Made by a program: the position numbers and the translations under genes. The notes beneath the pieces were generated by a model. That model was not told the DNA's origin, did not search any database, and saw only the letters and a program-made list of their open reading frames with translations. 64,000 nucleotides of DNA. It comes from Polynucleobacter sp. MWH-UH25E (lineage in GTDB: Bacteria; Pseudomonadota; Gammaproteobacteria; Burkholderiales; Burkholderiaceae). Below, one piece after another: positions 44,209-52,448 of this stretch. Each line of letters begins with the position of its first letter. Position 1 is the stretch's first letter. The stretch is from the NCBI RefSeq assembly GCF_018687095.1, contig NZ_CP061286.1, positions 248,001-312,000 of the forward strand, given 5' to 3'.

Positions 44209-45423
44209 ATGTCGGATATATCTAGGGAAATCCTTTCTGTTGGCGATCTCAACCGTGCCATTGCGGCCTCTTTGGAGGATCGCTTTGATACGGTTTGGGT
44301 AAGTGGGGAGATTTCCAACTTCAAGGCTTATGACAGCGGACATTGGTACTTCTCTCTTAAAGATGAAGAAGGTCAAATTCGATGCGTGATGTTCCGAGGT
44401 CGCAATGGCCAGGTAGGCTTTATGCCCCAGTCTGGCGATTTGGTTGAAGTCAGCGCCAATCTCAGTATGTACGTTCCTAGAGGCGACATACAGCTGACCA
44501 TTCAAACTCTGCGCCGCGCAGGTATGGGCGGTTTGTATGAAGCATTTCTGAAGCTCAAAGCTAAGCTAGCAAAAGAGGGTTTATTCGATGAAGATCGCAA
44601 ACGAGAGATCCCATCACACCCCAGATCTATTGGCATTCTGACTTCACCACAAGCTGCAGCATTAAAAGATGTGCTCAGCACATTGGCAAGACGTGCACCT
44701 CACATACCCATTGTGATTTATCCAACATTAGTACAAGGACCGGATGCACCAGCGGGAATCATTGCTGCGCTCAAAGCTGCTGAAAAAGAGAATGCTGTTG
44801 ATGTCATTTTGCTGGTGCGTGGTGGCGGCAGTATCGAAGACTTGTGGGCTTTTAATGACGAACAACTAGCATATGCAATCGCAAGCTCCAGTATTCCTGT
44901 AGTAAGTGGCGTTGGCCATGAGACGGATTTCACAATTGCAGACTTTGTGGCTGATCTGCGAGCCCCAACGCCCACAGGGGCTGCAGAGTTGGCTGCGCCT
45001 CGCAGAGATCAAATGCTGCAAGAGCTCGACGCTATCATGCAAGCACTTTTGCAGCGTATCAATCAACGGGTTGAGCGTGAAGCACAATCTCTAGATCAAT
45101 TGGCATTGAGATTAAGTCATGCATTACCTAATCCTGATCGTATGCGCGAACAAATGATGAATCTACAGCAGCGTATTAATCAGGCTTGGTCAGTCCGTAT
45201 GGAGAACTGGAAACGTAATCAATCACACTACCAATCGCAGCTAGAGATGCTCAATCCTCAGAGAACGCTTGAGAGAGGTTATGCAGTCATTTTGAGTAAG
45301 AAAAAGGACCAAATGCATGCTGTGCGCAATCCCAAAGAGCTACATGTTAACCATGCGTATCAAGTGCAGTTAGCTGAGGGGTCTGCGCAAATTGAGTTGT
45401 CAAAAATCGAATTGGATATCTGA
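44209..45423 (+). CDS. xseA: Exodeoxyribonuclease VII large subunit
   Basis: Catalytic subunit of the single-strand exonuclease used in repair. An N-terminal OB fold (ILSVGDLNRAIAASLEDRF, VWVSGEISNFKAYDSGHWYF) is followed by the catalytic region with IGILTSPQAAALKDVL, LLVRGGGSIEDLWAFNDE and VGHETDFTIADFVADLRAPTP, then a coiled-coil and a C-terminal LERGYAVI block. Length 404. xseB is not in the window. Confidence 0.97.
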   Translation: MSDISREILSVGDLNRAIAASLEDRFDTVWVSGEISNFKAYDSGHWYFSLKDEEGQIRCVMFRGRNGQVGFMPQSGDLVEVSANLSMYVPRGDIQLTIQTLRRAGMGGLYEAFLKLKAKLAKEGLFDEDRKREIPSHPRSIGILTSPQAAALKDVLSTLARRAPHIPIVIYPTLVQGPDAPAGIIAALKAAEKENAVDVILLVRGGGSIEDLWAFNDEQLAYAIASSSIPVVSGVGHETDFTIADFVADLRAPTPTGAAELAAPRRDQMLQELDAIMQALLQRINQRVEREAQSLDQLALRLSHALPNPDRMREQMMNLQQRINQAWSVRMENWKRNQSHYQSQLEMLNPQRTLERGYAVILSKKKDQMHAVRNPKELHVNHAYQVQLAEGSAQIELSKIELDI

Positions 45424-45491
45424 AAGGCTGAATTTTGTCTGTTAGATCGCTGGCTGCATCTAGCTTACAGTTACTAAGGGTCTATCAAAGG

Positions 45492-45521
45492 TTATTATAC
45501 AAATAATTTTATGTATAATAA
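45492..45521 (+). promoter_or_regulatory. Palindromic operator/promoter of the NTP_transf_8 gene
   Basis: Perfect 10-bp inverted repeat TTATTATACA (45492-45501) and TGTATAATAA (45512-45521) with a 10-base spacer. The right arm contains TATAAT (45514-45519), six bases before the ATG at 45526. The left arm covers the expected -35 position. A regulator binding the repeat would shut the promoter. Confidence 0.65.
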
Positions 45522-45525
45522 CGCC

Positions 45526-46575
45526 ATGAGCGAGATTCTCTATACCCCTCTTTCATTAGGTGCGCAAACGGCTTATGCAGAGCTGCAAGACCAATTGCGC
45601 ATTCAGAATATTGATTCGCTAAGGGTGCTCCCGGGCGCTTTTCATAAGCAAATGCAAAAAGGTAAGTCTTACATTTATTATGGTTATCGTGATCTCGATG
45701 GTATTGGCCGTATGGCTTATGTGGGTCCAGAAGATCAACGCGTCCTTGAATTAATCAAAAAACATCAGGAATTTAAGTCAAGTGACTTATTAGAAAAAAT
45801 TAAAAGACAGGCTAAATCTGCCGAAGCGCTTGGTTGCACAGCTACCTTAACAAAACATTTTCGAGTGGTAAACCGTCTAGAGCAATACGGGTTTTTTCGG
45901 GCCGGTGGAATTTTGATTGGTACGCATGCATTTCTTGCCATGGGAAATATGCTGGGTGTTCAGTGGCGATCTTCTAACCTCACGATGGATGTCGATTTTG
46001 CCCATGCGGGTAAAAATGTCTCTATTGCGCTTGGTGCAAATGTCAAAATTTCAGTTCATGATGCGCTGAACTCTTTGGAGATGGGTTTATTACCAATTGC
46101 GCAGTTTTCTGGAAAAACAGGGGCGCAGTATCGCAACCCCAAAGACCCCGAATTACGTTTGGATTTTGTAACATCTCAAACGCGTGGTGGTGGCCCTGTC
46201 GTTTTGCCAGAATTGGGTTTAGCTCTGGAGTGTCTAAAGTTTATGGAGTTTTCTCTGGTAGACACAACTCAGGCTGTATTGCTCTCAAAAGAGGGGGCAT
46301 GCATTGTAAATATTCCTGCCCCAGAGCGTTATGCCGTTCATAAATTAATTGTTTATGCTGAGCGACCGGTAAGCGAAAGAGTCAAAGCTAATAAGGATTT
46401 AGGGCAGGCTGCAGCAATACTTAAAGTGCTTTTCGATAATGGCAATGTCGATCTGATCAGAAATGCATGGGCAGATGCAGCTTCGCGTGGTCCAGGCTGG
46501 GTAAAGCGATTAAATCAAGGCAAAACTGCGCTTTTAAAGCGGTATCCAGAGTTAATGGATATCGCGAGGGCATAG
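45526..46575 (+). CDS. GSU2403/NTP_transf_8-family nucleotidyltransferase-fold protein
   Basis: A 349-residue protein resembling the GSU2403 family (NTP_transf_8), a distant relative of AbiEii-type nucleotidyltransferases. FFRAGGILIGTHAFLAMGN near residue 125 matches the GG-x-x-x-G-x-x-A substrate loop and LTMDVDFAHAG supplies a DxD metal pair; DFVTSQTRGGG and ERYAVHKLIVYAER follow. The ATG at 45526 is chosen over 45511, which lies inside the operator. No antitoxin or partner gene is adjacent; murB is convergent 21 bp away. It seems to be an insertion between xseA and murB. Activity is unknown. Confidence 0.75.
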   Translation: MSEILYTPLSLGAQTAYAELQDQLRIQNIDSLRVLPGAFHKQMQKGKSYIYYGYRDLDGIGRMAYVGPEDQRVLELIKKHQEFKSSDLLEKIKRQAKSAEALGCTATLTKHFRVVNRLEQYGFFRAGGILIGTHAFLAMGNMLGVQWRSSNLTMDVDFAHAGKNVSIALGANVKISVHDALNSLEMGLLPIAQFSGKTGAQYRNPKDPELRLDFVTSQTRGGGPVVLPELGLALECLKFMEFSLVDTTQAVLLSKEGACIVNIPAPERYAVHKLIVYAERPVSERVKANKDLGQAAAILKVLFDNGNVDLIRNAWADAASRGPGWVKRLNQGKTALLKRYPELMDIARA

Positions 46576-46596
46576 TTCATTGAAGTTTTGTGATGA

Positions 46597-47634
46597 CTAA
46601 AAGACGTTAGGCTCAATCTCTAACTTGACGCCGAACTCATCATGTACTTTCTCTTGAATACATCTCGCAAGACCGAGGATATCTTGAGCTGTTCCATTGC
46701 CATGGTTGACTAACACCAAGGCTTGATTTTCATAAACACCCACATTGCCCATCCGCTGGCCTTTGAAGCCACATTGATCAATTAACCAACCCGCAGCAAG
46801 CTTACGTTTACCTGCAGCATCGGGGTATGAAACTAATTCTGGGTATTTATGCAAAAGGGTCTCAAATTGCTCATTGGGAATAATTGGGTTCTGAAAGAAG
46901 CTACCTGCATTACCAATCACCTTAGGGTCAGGTAGTTTATGAGTGCGAATCTTACAAACTGCTAGAAAAATTTCTTCTGGACTCGGAGAAGAATTACCCG
47001 AAAACTCTTTTAGCAAATCAGCGTAGTGAATACGCGCCTTCCATTGCTTGGGAATTCTAAAAGTAACCTTTGTGACAATAAAGCGATGCGGATTTCTCTT
47101 AAAGTAGCTATCGCGATAAGCAAACTGACATTGTTCTTTTGTGAGGGTGGTAAAAGTTTGGGTGTGAGCATCAAAAGCTTGCACAGATTCAATGTAATCG
47201 CCTATCTCAACCCCATACGCGCCTATGTTTTGAATGGGTGCAGCCCCTACAGTTCCTGGAATCAGCGCAAGATTTTCTAGGCCGGGTAAATTTTGCTCTA
47301 GGGTCCAAGCAACAAACTCATGCCAATTGACACCACCTCCAACAGCAATCAAAACCGAACTGTCATCCGAGGAGATGATTTCCTGGCCAGCGATGTTCAT
47401 GAGTAGAGTTGCCCCGGGTAAAAGCTTGGGCAAAATGACATTACTGCCGCCACCTAGGGCGCGCCAAGGTAATTGATGACGCAAAACCTCCTGCATCACT
47501 ACTGGAATTTGCTCTGCAGAAGTAATTTCATAGGCCAACTCGGCACACACTTCGAAACCAAAGGTATTGCGCCCTTTGAGACTCAGATTGGGTATTGGTG
47601 ATGGCTTGGGGGTCGCAATTTGGGCGGAGTTCAT
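46597..47634 (-). CDS. murB: UDP-N-acetylenolpyruvoylglucosamine reductase
   Basis: FAD enzyme that makes UDP-MurNAc for peptidoglycan. NTFGFEVCAELAYEI at the start, RALGGGSNVILPKLLPG, LIPGTVGAAPIQNIGAYGVE and NAGSFFQNPII with the catalytic Ser, ending with LEIEPNVF. At 345 residues it is the type I (E. coli-like) form. It is divergent from yajQ with 79 bp between. Confidence 0.97.
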   Translation of the reverse strand: MNSAQIATPKPSPIPNLSLKGRNTFGFEVCAELAYEITSAEQIPVVMQEVLRHQLPWRALGGGSNVILPKLLPGATLLMNIAGQEIISSDDSSVLIAVGGGVNWHEFVAWTLEQNLPGLENLALIPGTVGAAPIQNIGAYGVEIGDYIESVQAFDAHTQTFTTLTKEQCQFAYRDSYFKRNPHRFIVTKVTFRIPKQWKARIHYADLLKEFSGNSSPSPEEIFLAVCKIRTHKLPDPKVIGNAGSFFQNPIIPNEQFETLLHKYPELVSYPDAAGKRKLAAGWLIDQCGFKGQRMGNVGVYENQALVLVNHGNGTAQDILGLARCIQEKVHDEFGVKLEIEPNVF

Positions 47635-47713
47635 GCCACAATCTTATTCGAATGTTTGCCAAGAGCGCAGATAATGCAAGATATTAAGAAATTGACTAGA
47701 TAGGGAGTAAAAG

Positions 47714-48199
47714 ATGCCTTCATTTGACGTTGTTTGTGAACCAGATATGGTTGAGCTCAAAAATGCCATTGAGCAGTCCAATAAAGAAATTACCAATCGA
47801 TTTGACTTTAAGGGCTCAGATAGCCGTGTGGAGCAAAAAGATGAGGCATTGATCATCTTTGCTGATGATGAATTTAAGCTAGGTCAAGTGCGTGATGTCT
47901 TGATCAATAAGATGGCTAAACGTAACGTAGATGTCCGTTATTTAAAAGACGACAAGACCGAAACCATTGGTGGAGACAAGCGCAAGCAAACCATGAAGAT
48001 TCAGAAAGGGATTACATCCGACCTTTCTAAGAAAGTGGTGCGCATCATTAAAGATAGCAAACTGAAAGTGCAGGCAAGTATTCAGGGTGATGCTGTGCGT
48101 GTCACCGGAGCTAAGCGAGATGACTTGCAAGCAACTATGGCTTTATTAAAAAAAGAAGTTACCGAAGCACCATTGGGCTTTAATAATTTCCGTGACTAA
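47714..48199 (+). CDS. yajQ: YajQ family nucleotide-binding protein
   Basis: UPF0234 protein, reported in relatives to bind cyclic di-GMP and nucleic acids. PSFDVVCEPDMVELKNAIEQ opens it; NRFDFKGSDSRVEQKDEAL follows and it ends APLGFNNFRD. Length 161. A GGGAG ribosome site precedes the ATG. Its stop overlaps xerD by eight bases. Confidence 0.95.
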   Translation: MPSFDVVCEPDMVELKNAIEQSNKEITNRFDFKGSDSRVEQKDEALIIFADDEFKLGQVRDVLINKMAKRNVDVRYLKDDKTETIGGDKRKQTMKIQKGITSDLSKKVVRIIKDSKLKVQASIQGDAVRVTGAKRDDLQATMALLKKEVTEAPLGFNNFRD

Positions 48200-49127
48200 T
48201 GATGTAGTTGGGGATTCCTCCAAGGTAGCGCCAGCAAGCCAAGAGGCGATAGAACGCTTTTGTGATGCTTGCTGGTTAGAAGATGGACTATCAAAAAATA
48301 GTTTGTCAGCTTACCGAAGGGATCTATTGCTCTTAGCCCAATGGCTATACCAGCAGTCAGGCGCGGATTTATATTCGGTTCAAGAAAAAGATCTCACGGC
48401 ATATATAGCCCACCGTCGCGCTGATAAGGCAACTACTGCCAATCGACGCCTTACCGTTTTTAAGCGTTTTTATCGTCATGCATTACGCATGAATTTGGTA
48501 AAGAACGACCCTTGCATTGGGTTGCGAGCGGCAAAGCAAGCTTTACGTTTTCCTAAAACGCTCAGTGAAGATCAGGTCACTGCCTTGCTGAATGCGCCCG
48601 ATATTCAAACCCCTTTAGGTTTGCGAGACCGCACGATGTTAGAGCTAATGTATGCAAGTGGCTTACGAGTTTCAGAAATCGTTTCTCTCAAGACGGTAGC
48701 TTTGGGTTTAAATGAAGGCGTGGTACGAGTGGTCAATGGCAAGGGGGGTAAAGAGCGGCTCGTTCCCTTTGGTGCAGAAGCAGGGCAATGGTTAAGACGT
48801 TATTTTGCCGAGGCTCGTACTCCATTATTAGAGGGTAAAACGAGTGATGCAGTATTTGTAGGGCGCCACACCGGCACCGCACTGACAAGACAAGCTTTCT
48901 GGGCTCTGATTAAGCGTTATGCGACGCTTGCCAATATTCCGGTTTCTCTTTCCCCGCATACGCTGAGGCATGCCTTTGCAACCCATTTACTCAATCATGG
49001 TGCAGATTTAAGGGTGGTACAGCTATTGCTGGGTCACGCGGACATATCCACTACGCAGATATACACCCATGTTGCTAGAGAGCGCCTCAAATCGATTCAC
49101 CAGCAACACCACCCTCGTGGCACTTAG
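48192..49127 (+). CDS. xerD: Site-specific tyrosine recombinase XerD
   Basis: Resolves chromosome dimers at dif with XerC and FtsK. N-terminal SAM-like domain (GLSKNSLSAYRRDL), then catalytic residues in YASGLRVSEIVSL (Arg), GKGGKERLVPF (Lys), HTLRHAFATHLL (His-Arg), LLGHADISTTQIYTHV (His, Tyr). Length 311. The start is GTG. It is a housekeeping recombinase and not evidence of a mobile element. Confidence 0.94.
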   Translation: MTNDVVGDSSKVAPASQEAIERFCDACWLEDGLSKNSLSAYRRDLLLLAQWLYQQSGADLYSVQEKDLTAYIAHRRADKATTANRRLTVFKRFYRHALRMNLVKNDPCIGLRAAKQALRFPKTLSEDQVTALLNAPDIQTPLGLRDRTMLELMYASGLRVSEIVSLKTVALGLNEGVVRVVNGKGGKERLVPFGAEAGQWLRRYFAEARTPLLEGKTSDAVFVGRHTGTALTRQAFWALIKRYATLANIPVSLSPHTLRHAFATHLLNHGADLRVVQLLLGHADISTTQIYTHVARERLKSIHQQHHPRGT

Positions 49128-49190
49128 CTCAAAACGAGAAAAGCATCCCCATTGGCCATCTTTATGTCTAAAAGTGTTTAAGATGGCGTT

Positions 49191-49823
49191 ATGACTGCCA
49201 CAATAGATCTGTTATTAATGCCTATCGCCTATCTCATCGGCTCGATTTCATTCGCGGTGGTGGTAAGTAAGTGCATGAGACTGCCTGACCCTCATTCCTA
49301 TGGTTCAGGTAATCCTGGTGCAACGAATGTTTTACGTACTGGTAATAAAGTGGCTGCAGGCCTCACTTTTTTGGGCGATGCCTTAAAAGGTTTTCTAGCT
49401 GTTGTTCTGGCTAGAGCTATTTTGGGAGACCCTCCTCTAGAAACCTATTTAAATTCTTGGGCCCTTTGTGGTGTAGTGATCGCCGTATTTTTAGGACATC
49501 TATTTCCAGTATTTCATGGTTTTAAAGGTGGCAAAGGCGTGGCTACTGCCTGCGGTATTTTGTTTGGCATAAATCCCATTCTAGGTATCGCCACACTGAG
49601 TACCTGGATTATCGTGGCAGTGTTTCTAAGATACTCATCCCTAGCTGCTTTGGCTGCCGCAGTATTTGGCCCCATCTATTTTGTATTTTTATTTGGCTTG
49701 CAGCCAATGGCAGTCGCTCTGGTTGTGGTGTGCTTGCTTTTGATTTGGCGTCACAAGAGCAATATTCACAATTTACTCAATGGCACTGAGAGTCGCATCG
49801 GCTCCAAAAAGAGTAAAGCCTAA
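49191..49823 (+). CDS. plsY: Glycerol-3-phosphate acyltransferase
   Basis: Membrane enzyme that acylates glycerol-3-phosphate from acyl-phosphate, the first step of phospholipid synthesis. Motifs YLIGSISFAVVVSK, GSGNPGATNVLRTGNK and FHGFKGGKGVATACG are family hallmarks, with five hydrophobic segments over 210 residues. It lies 63 bp after xerD. Confidence 0.97.
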   Translation: MTATIDLLLMPIAYLIGSISFAVVVSKCMRLPDPHSYGSGNPGATNVLRTGNKVAAGLTFLGDALKGFLAVVLARAILGDPPLETYLNSWALCGVVIAVFLGHLFPVFHGFKGGKGVATACGILFGINPILGIATLSTWIIVAVFLRYSSLAALAAAVFGPIYFVFLFGLQPMAVALVVVCLLLIWRHKSNIHNLLNGTESRIGSKKSKA

Positions 49824-49871
49824 AAAACTAACAAGACAAAACATCAAAATACAAAAATCAGAGAGACAAAA

Positions 49872-50243
49872 ATGACAATTGCTTATGCCTGTATCCTGTT
49901 TATGGGTTTATTTCCTTATGTTGCCGCTGGTATTGCTAAAAAAGGTTTTGAGCAATACGACAACAGCATGCCAAGACAATGGCTAGCGAAGCAAACAGGC
50001 TTTAGAGCGAGAGCCAATGCTGCACAAGCCAATTTATTTGAATCGCTCCCTCTCTTTTTTGCCGCAGTCATCATTGCATCTATAAATCAAGCACCTCAAG
50101 CGAGACTTGATCTATTGGCGCTTGGTTTTGTGGTTGCCAGAATCGCCTATCTGATTTGCTACGTAGCAAACTGGGCAACAGCGCGATCCATAGTGTGGTT
50201 GCTAGGCCTCATCTGTGTAATCGCCATCTTCTTTCAGATCTAG
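49872..50243 (+). CDS. MAPEG family membrane protein
   Basis: A 123-residue protein with four predicted membrane helices and the MAPEG pattern ARANAAQANLFESLPLFFAA (residues about 46-65) and ARIAYLICYVANWATARS. Eukaryotic relatives are glutathione-dependent enzymes; bacterial roles are mostly unknown. folE starts 17 bp after its stop. Confidence 0.88.
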   Translation: MTIAYACILFMGLFPYVAAGIAKKGFEQYDNSMPRQWLAKQTGFRARANAAQANLFESLPLFFAAVIIASINQAPQARLDLLALGFVVARIAYLICYVANWATARSIVWLLGLICVIAIFFQI

Positions 50244-50260
50244 GAAAAATATTCATCACA

Positions 50261-51028
50261 ATGACTACGAAAAAAATATCAGCAGATTCGCAAAATAAAG
50301 CGACTGCAAAAAAAGTAACAGCGAAGAGAGTAACGTCGAAGAAAGATGATGCTGGCACTCCACTATCTGTAGTTATCAGACGCCGTATCGAGGCGCAGAA
50401 GGCTCGCTTTCATGCGAATGACAACATTTCACAATTCATACAACCAGGTGAGTTGGAAGGCTTGGTTGATGAAGTAGCTGAAAAGATGCAGGCAGTCTTG
50501 GAGAGTTTGGTCATTGATACAAAAAATGATCACAACACCCAGAATACTAGTCGTCGCGTGGCGAAGATGTATGTCCAAGAGGTCTTCAGTGGTCGGTATG
50601 TGGACCAGCCAACCCTGACAAAGTTTCCTAATGTGAGCAAGCTAAATGAGCTCATGATCATTGGCCCCATTACTGTACGAAGCGCCTGCTCACACCATCT
50701 TTGCCCCATCATGGGCCGAATCTGGATTGGTGTATTACCAAATAAGGGCTCGGCACTTATCGGTTTATCTAAATACTCCCGATTGACTGAATGGGTTATG
50801 TGTAGACCACAAATTCAGGAAGAGGCGGTGGTTGAATTAGCCGATATGCTCGAGAAAAAAATCAAACCAATTGGCGTTGCGGTAGTGATGGATGCAGATC
50901 ACTTTTGTATGCAATGGCGCGGTGTGAAAGACCGTGATTCCAAAATGATCAACAGTGTGATGCGCGGTGCATTCCTCAAGGACTCTAATTTGAGGCGAGA
51001 GTTCTTGGCGCTGATTGATCGAAAGTGA
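50261..51028 (+). CDS. folE: GTP cyclohydrolase I family protein, divergent, with basic N-terminal extension
   Basis: First step of tetrahydrofolate and deazaguanine synthesis from GTP. The first roughly 32 residues are Lys/Thr/Ala-rich with AKKVTAKRVTSKK repeats. The domain then has the zinc region SACSHHLCPIMGRIWIGVLP, where the common CEHH reads CSHH, LSKYSRLTEWVMCRPQIQEE and DADHFCMQWRGV with the second zinc Cys. I place the start at ATG 50261; the frame to 50156 overlaps the MAPEG gene. At 255 residues it is longer than typical FolE. Confidence 0.85.
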   Translation: MTTKKISADSQNKATAKKVTAKRVTSKKDDAGTPLSVVIRRRIEAQKARFHANDNISQFIQPGELEGLVDEVAEKMQAVLESLVIDTKNDHNTQNTSRRVAKMYVQEVFSGRYVDQPTLTKFPNVSKLNELMIIGPITVRSACSHHLCPIMGRIWIGVLPNKGSALIGLSKYSRLTEWVMCRPQIQEEAVVELADMLEKKIKPIGVAVVMDADHFCMQWRGVKDRDSKMINSVMRGAFLKDSNLRREFLALIDRK

Positions 51029-51032
51029 TGCT

Positions 51033-51248
51033 TTGAAGAAATTAGTAATTTATTTATTCCCATTCATTTTGGCCCTAAGCGCATGTAGTGCTACTGATAT
51101 TCCTAATCAAAATCAAGATCCAGTCAAAAATAACCCAGCAACTTATCGCAAAGATTTGAAAGAGTGCCAGGATGACTATCCACCCCAAAACTCGGGCACG
51201 CATATTCGTCAATGGATCGGATGCATGAATCTCAAGGGCTGGCAATAG
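51033..51248 (+). CDS. Small predicted lipoprotein
   Basis: A 71-residue protein if started at TTG 51033: KKLVIYLFPFILALSAC is a lipoprotein signal with lipobox LSAC, followed by a short Asn/Gln-rich linker and KDLKECQDDYPPQNSG with a further Cys pair (ECQ, IGCMN). A frame open to TTG 51015 would overlap folE. I do not recognise the family. It is tightly downstream of folE and could be co-transcribed. Confidence 0.62.
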   Translation: MKKLVIYLFPFILALSACSATDIPNQNQDPVKNNPATYRKDLKECQDDYPPQNSGTHIRQWIGCMNLKGWQ

Positions 51249-51291
51249 ATTGCTCTCTTGAATGGGTAGCAATTGGTTGGTTAAATTGTTA

Positions 51292-51306
51292 TGAGAACAA
51301 TTCTCA
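51292..51306. promoter_or_regulatory. Candidate Fur-type operator upstream of HiPIP
   Basis: TGAGAACAATTCTCA is close to the 7-1-7 Fur consensus (TGATAATNATTATCA; three differences). It lies about 145 bp before the HiPIP ATG, in a 203-bp gap that holds no gene. An overlapping repeat AATTGTT/AACAATT covers part of it. Function is inferred from sequence alone. Confidence 0.35.
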
Positions 51307-51451
51307 ACTAAAAGACTATATAAAACAATAAGTTAGTCAGATCCTAGCAGTGATAAAACAACTCCACTATGATCACCCCAAGATTGTTAGAAGCTGCAGT
51401 GAATAGTCTGCGTATTTGTTTAAACCCTTATAAATAAATTTTGGAGAATCC

Positions 51452-51760
51452 ATGAAAAATAGTCGTCGCCAATTTATGATTTTGTCAGCTGCTGGTGCTT
51501 GCACTTTGGCATTGAACGGTAAAGTTCAAGCTCAAGCAATGGTTGCCGAGACTGATCCACAAGCAGCTGCTTTGGGTTACAAATCTGATGCAACTAAAGT
51601 TGATAAAGCAAAGTACGCAAAATACGCTGCTGGTCAAGAGTGTGATAACTGTGCTCTCTATCAAGGCAAAGCAGGTTCTGCTGCTGGTGGCTGCTCTTTG
51701 TTTGCAGGCAAACAAGTTGCAGCTAAAGGCTGGTGCTCTGCTTATGCTAAGAAAGCGTAA
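51452..51760 (+). CDS. High-potential iron-sulfur protein (HiPIP)
   Basis: Periplasmic 4Fe-4S electron carrier. The Tat signal SRRQFMILSAAGACTLAL is followed by a mature domain with four Cys in the HiPIP spacing: ECDNCALYQ, GGCSLFAG and GWCSAYAKK. Length 102. A TTTGGAGA ribosome site lies before the ATG, and a strong terminator follows, so it is probably monocistronic and well expressed. Confidence 0.95.
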   Translation: MKNSRRQFMILSAAGACTLALNGKVQAQAMVAETDPQAAALGYKSDATKVDKAKYAKYAAGQECDNCALYQGKAGSAAGGCSLFAGKQVAAKGWCSAYAKKA

Positions 51761-51786
51761 TGCGCTTTTTAATGTAGAAAAAAGTC

Positions 51787-51811
51787 AAAGCCACCCTCGG
51801 GTGGCTTTTTC
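51787..51811 (+). terminator. Rho-independent terminator after HiPIP
   Basis: Perfect 9-bp stem AAAGCCACC (51787-51795) / GGTGGCTTT (51800-51808) with a 4-base loop and a T5 tail, 27 bp after the HiPIP stop. Confidence 0.9.
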
Positions 51812-51868
51812 GTTAGTAGACTCTCAATAAGAAATCACAAAAAATAACTGAGACAACATAAAAGCCAA

Positions 51869-52408
51869 ATGAGACACACCGCTAGATACCTTATCAAACA
51901 TTATTCGTTTTACCTGGGTGGCGATCAGCCCCCGGTAAGCTGGGCAGAACGTTTTCGGTCGTGTATTGGCACCCTTGTGGGCTTGATGCTCGTCATCACT
52001 TTGGCAAAAGTAGTAGGGGAATTGGTTGGGGTAGAGGAATGGTTGATGGCATCCTTAGGCGCTAGCGCTCTGCTGGTGTTTGTGCTGCCAGGCAGTCCCA
52101 TGGCTCAGCCATGGGCGGTCATTGCAGGCAATACTATTTCAGCAGTAATTGGTATTGCGGTGATTGGTCTTGTAAAAGAACCGCTATTAGCGATGCCCAT
52201 CGCAGCTAGTTTCGCAATTTTGGGAATGTTCGTAATGCGCTGCTTGCATCCACCTGCCGCTGCGGTGGCCTTGATCGTGGTGCTGGGCCATGTGACGCAT
52301 TTTCGTTATGCGTTTTTCCCTGTAATGATTGACTCTATCTTGCTTGTCTTGGCTGGTGCAATATATAGCAATATGACAGGTAAGCGCTACCCTAATAGAC
52401 CTCAATAG
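51869..52408 (+). CDS. HPP family membrane protein
   Basis: A 179-residue integral membrane protein with four hydrophobic segments. MRCLHPPAAAVALIVVLGH carries the HPP motif that names the family; SLGASALLVFVLPGSPMAQP is also conserved. Some HPP proteins transport nitrite in plant plastids and cyanobacteria; the substrate here is unknown. A hairpin overlaps its stop codon. Confidence 0.9.
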   Translation: MRHTARYLIKHYSFYLGGDQPPVSWAERFRSCIGTLVGLMLVITLAKVVGELVGVEEWLMASLGASALLVFVLPGSPMAQPWAVIAGNTISAVIGIAVIGLVKEPLLAMPIAASFAILGMFVMRCLHPPAAAVALIVVLGHVTHFRYAFFPVMIDSILLVLAGAIYSNMTGKRYPNRPQ

Positions 52409-52444
52409 ACCTGATTCAACAAGCTCTACCGAGGTCTATTTTTA
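52404..52444 (+). terminator. Hairpin with T-run after the HPP gene
   Basis: AATAGACCT (52404-52412) pairs with AGGTCTATT (52432-52440), a perfect 9-bp stem followed by TTTT. The left arm includes the HPP stop codon. It probably ends transcription before the oppositely oriented small gene. Confidence 0.7.
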
Positions 52445-52448
52445 GTAA

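Noticed and set aside
48192..49127. Tyrosine recombinase as sign of an integrated element
   Set aside because: The sequence is a housekeeping XerD, coupled to yajQ and plsY, with no attachment repeats or phage genes.
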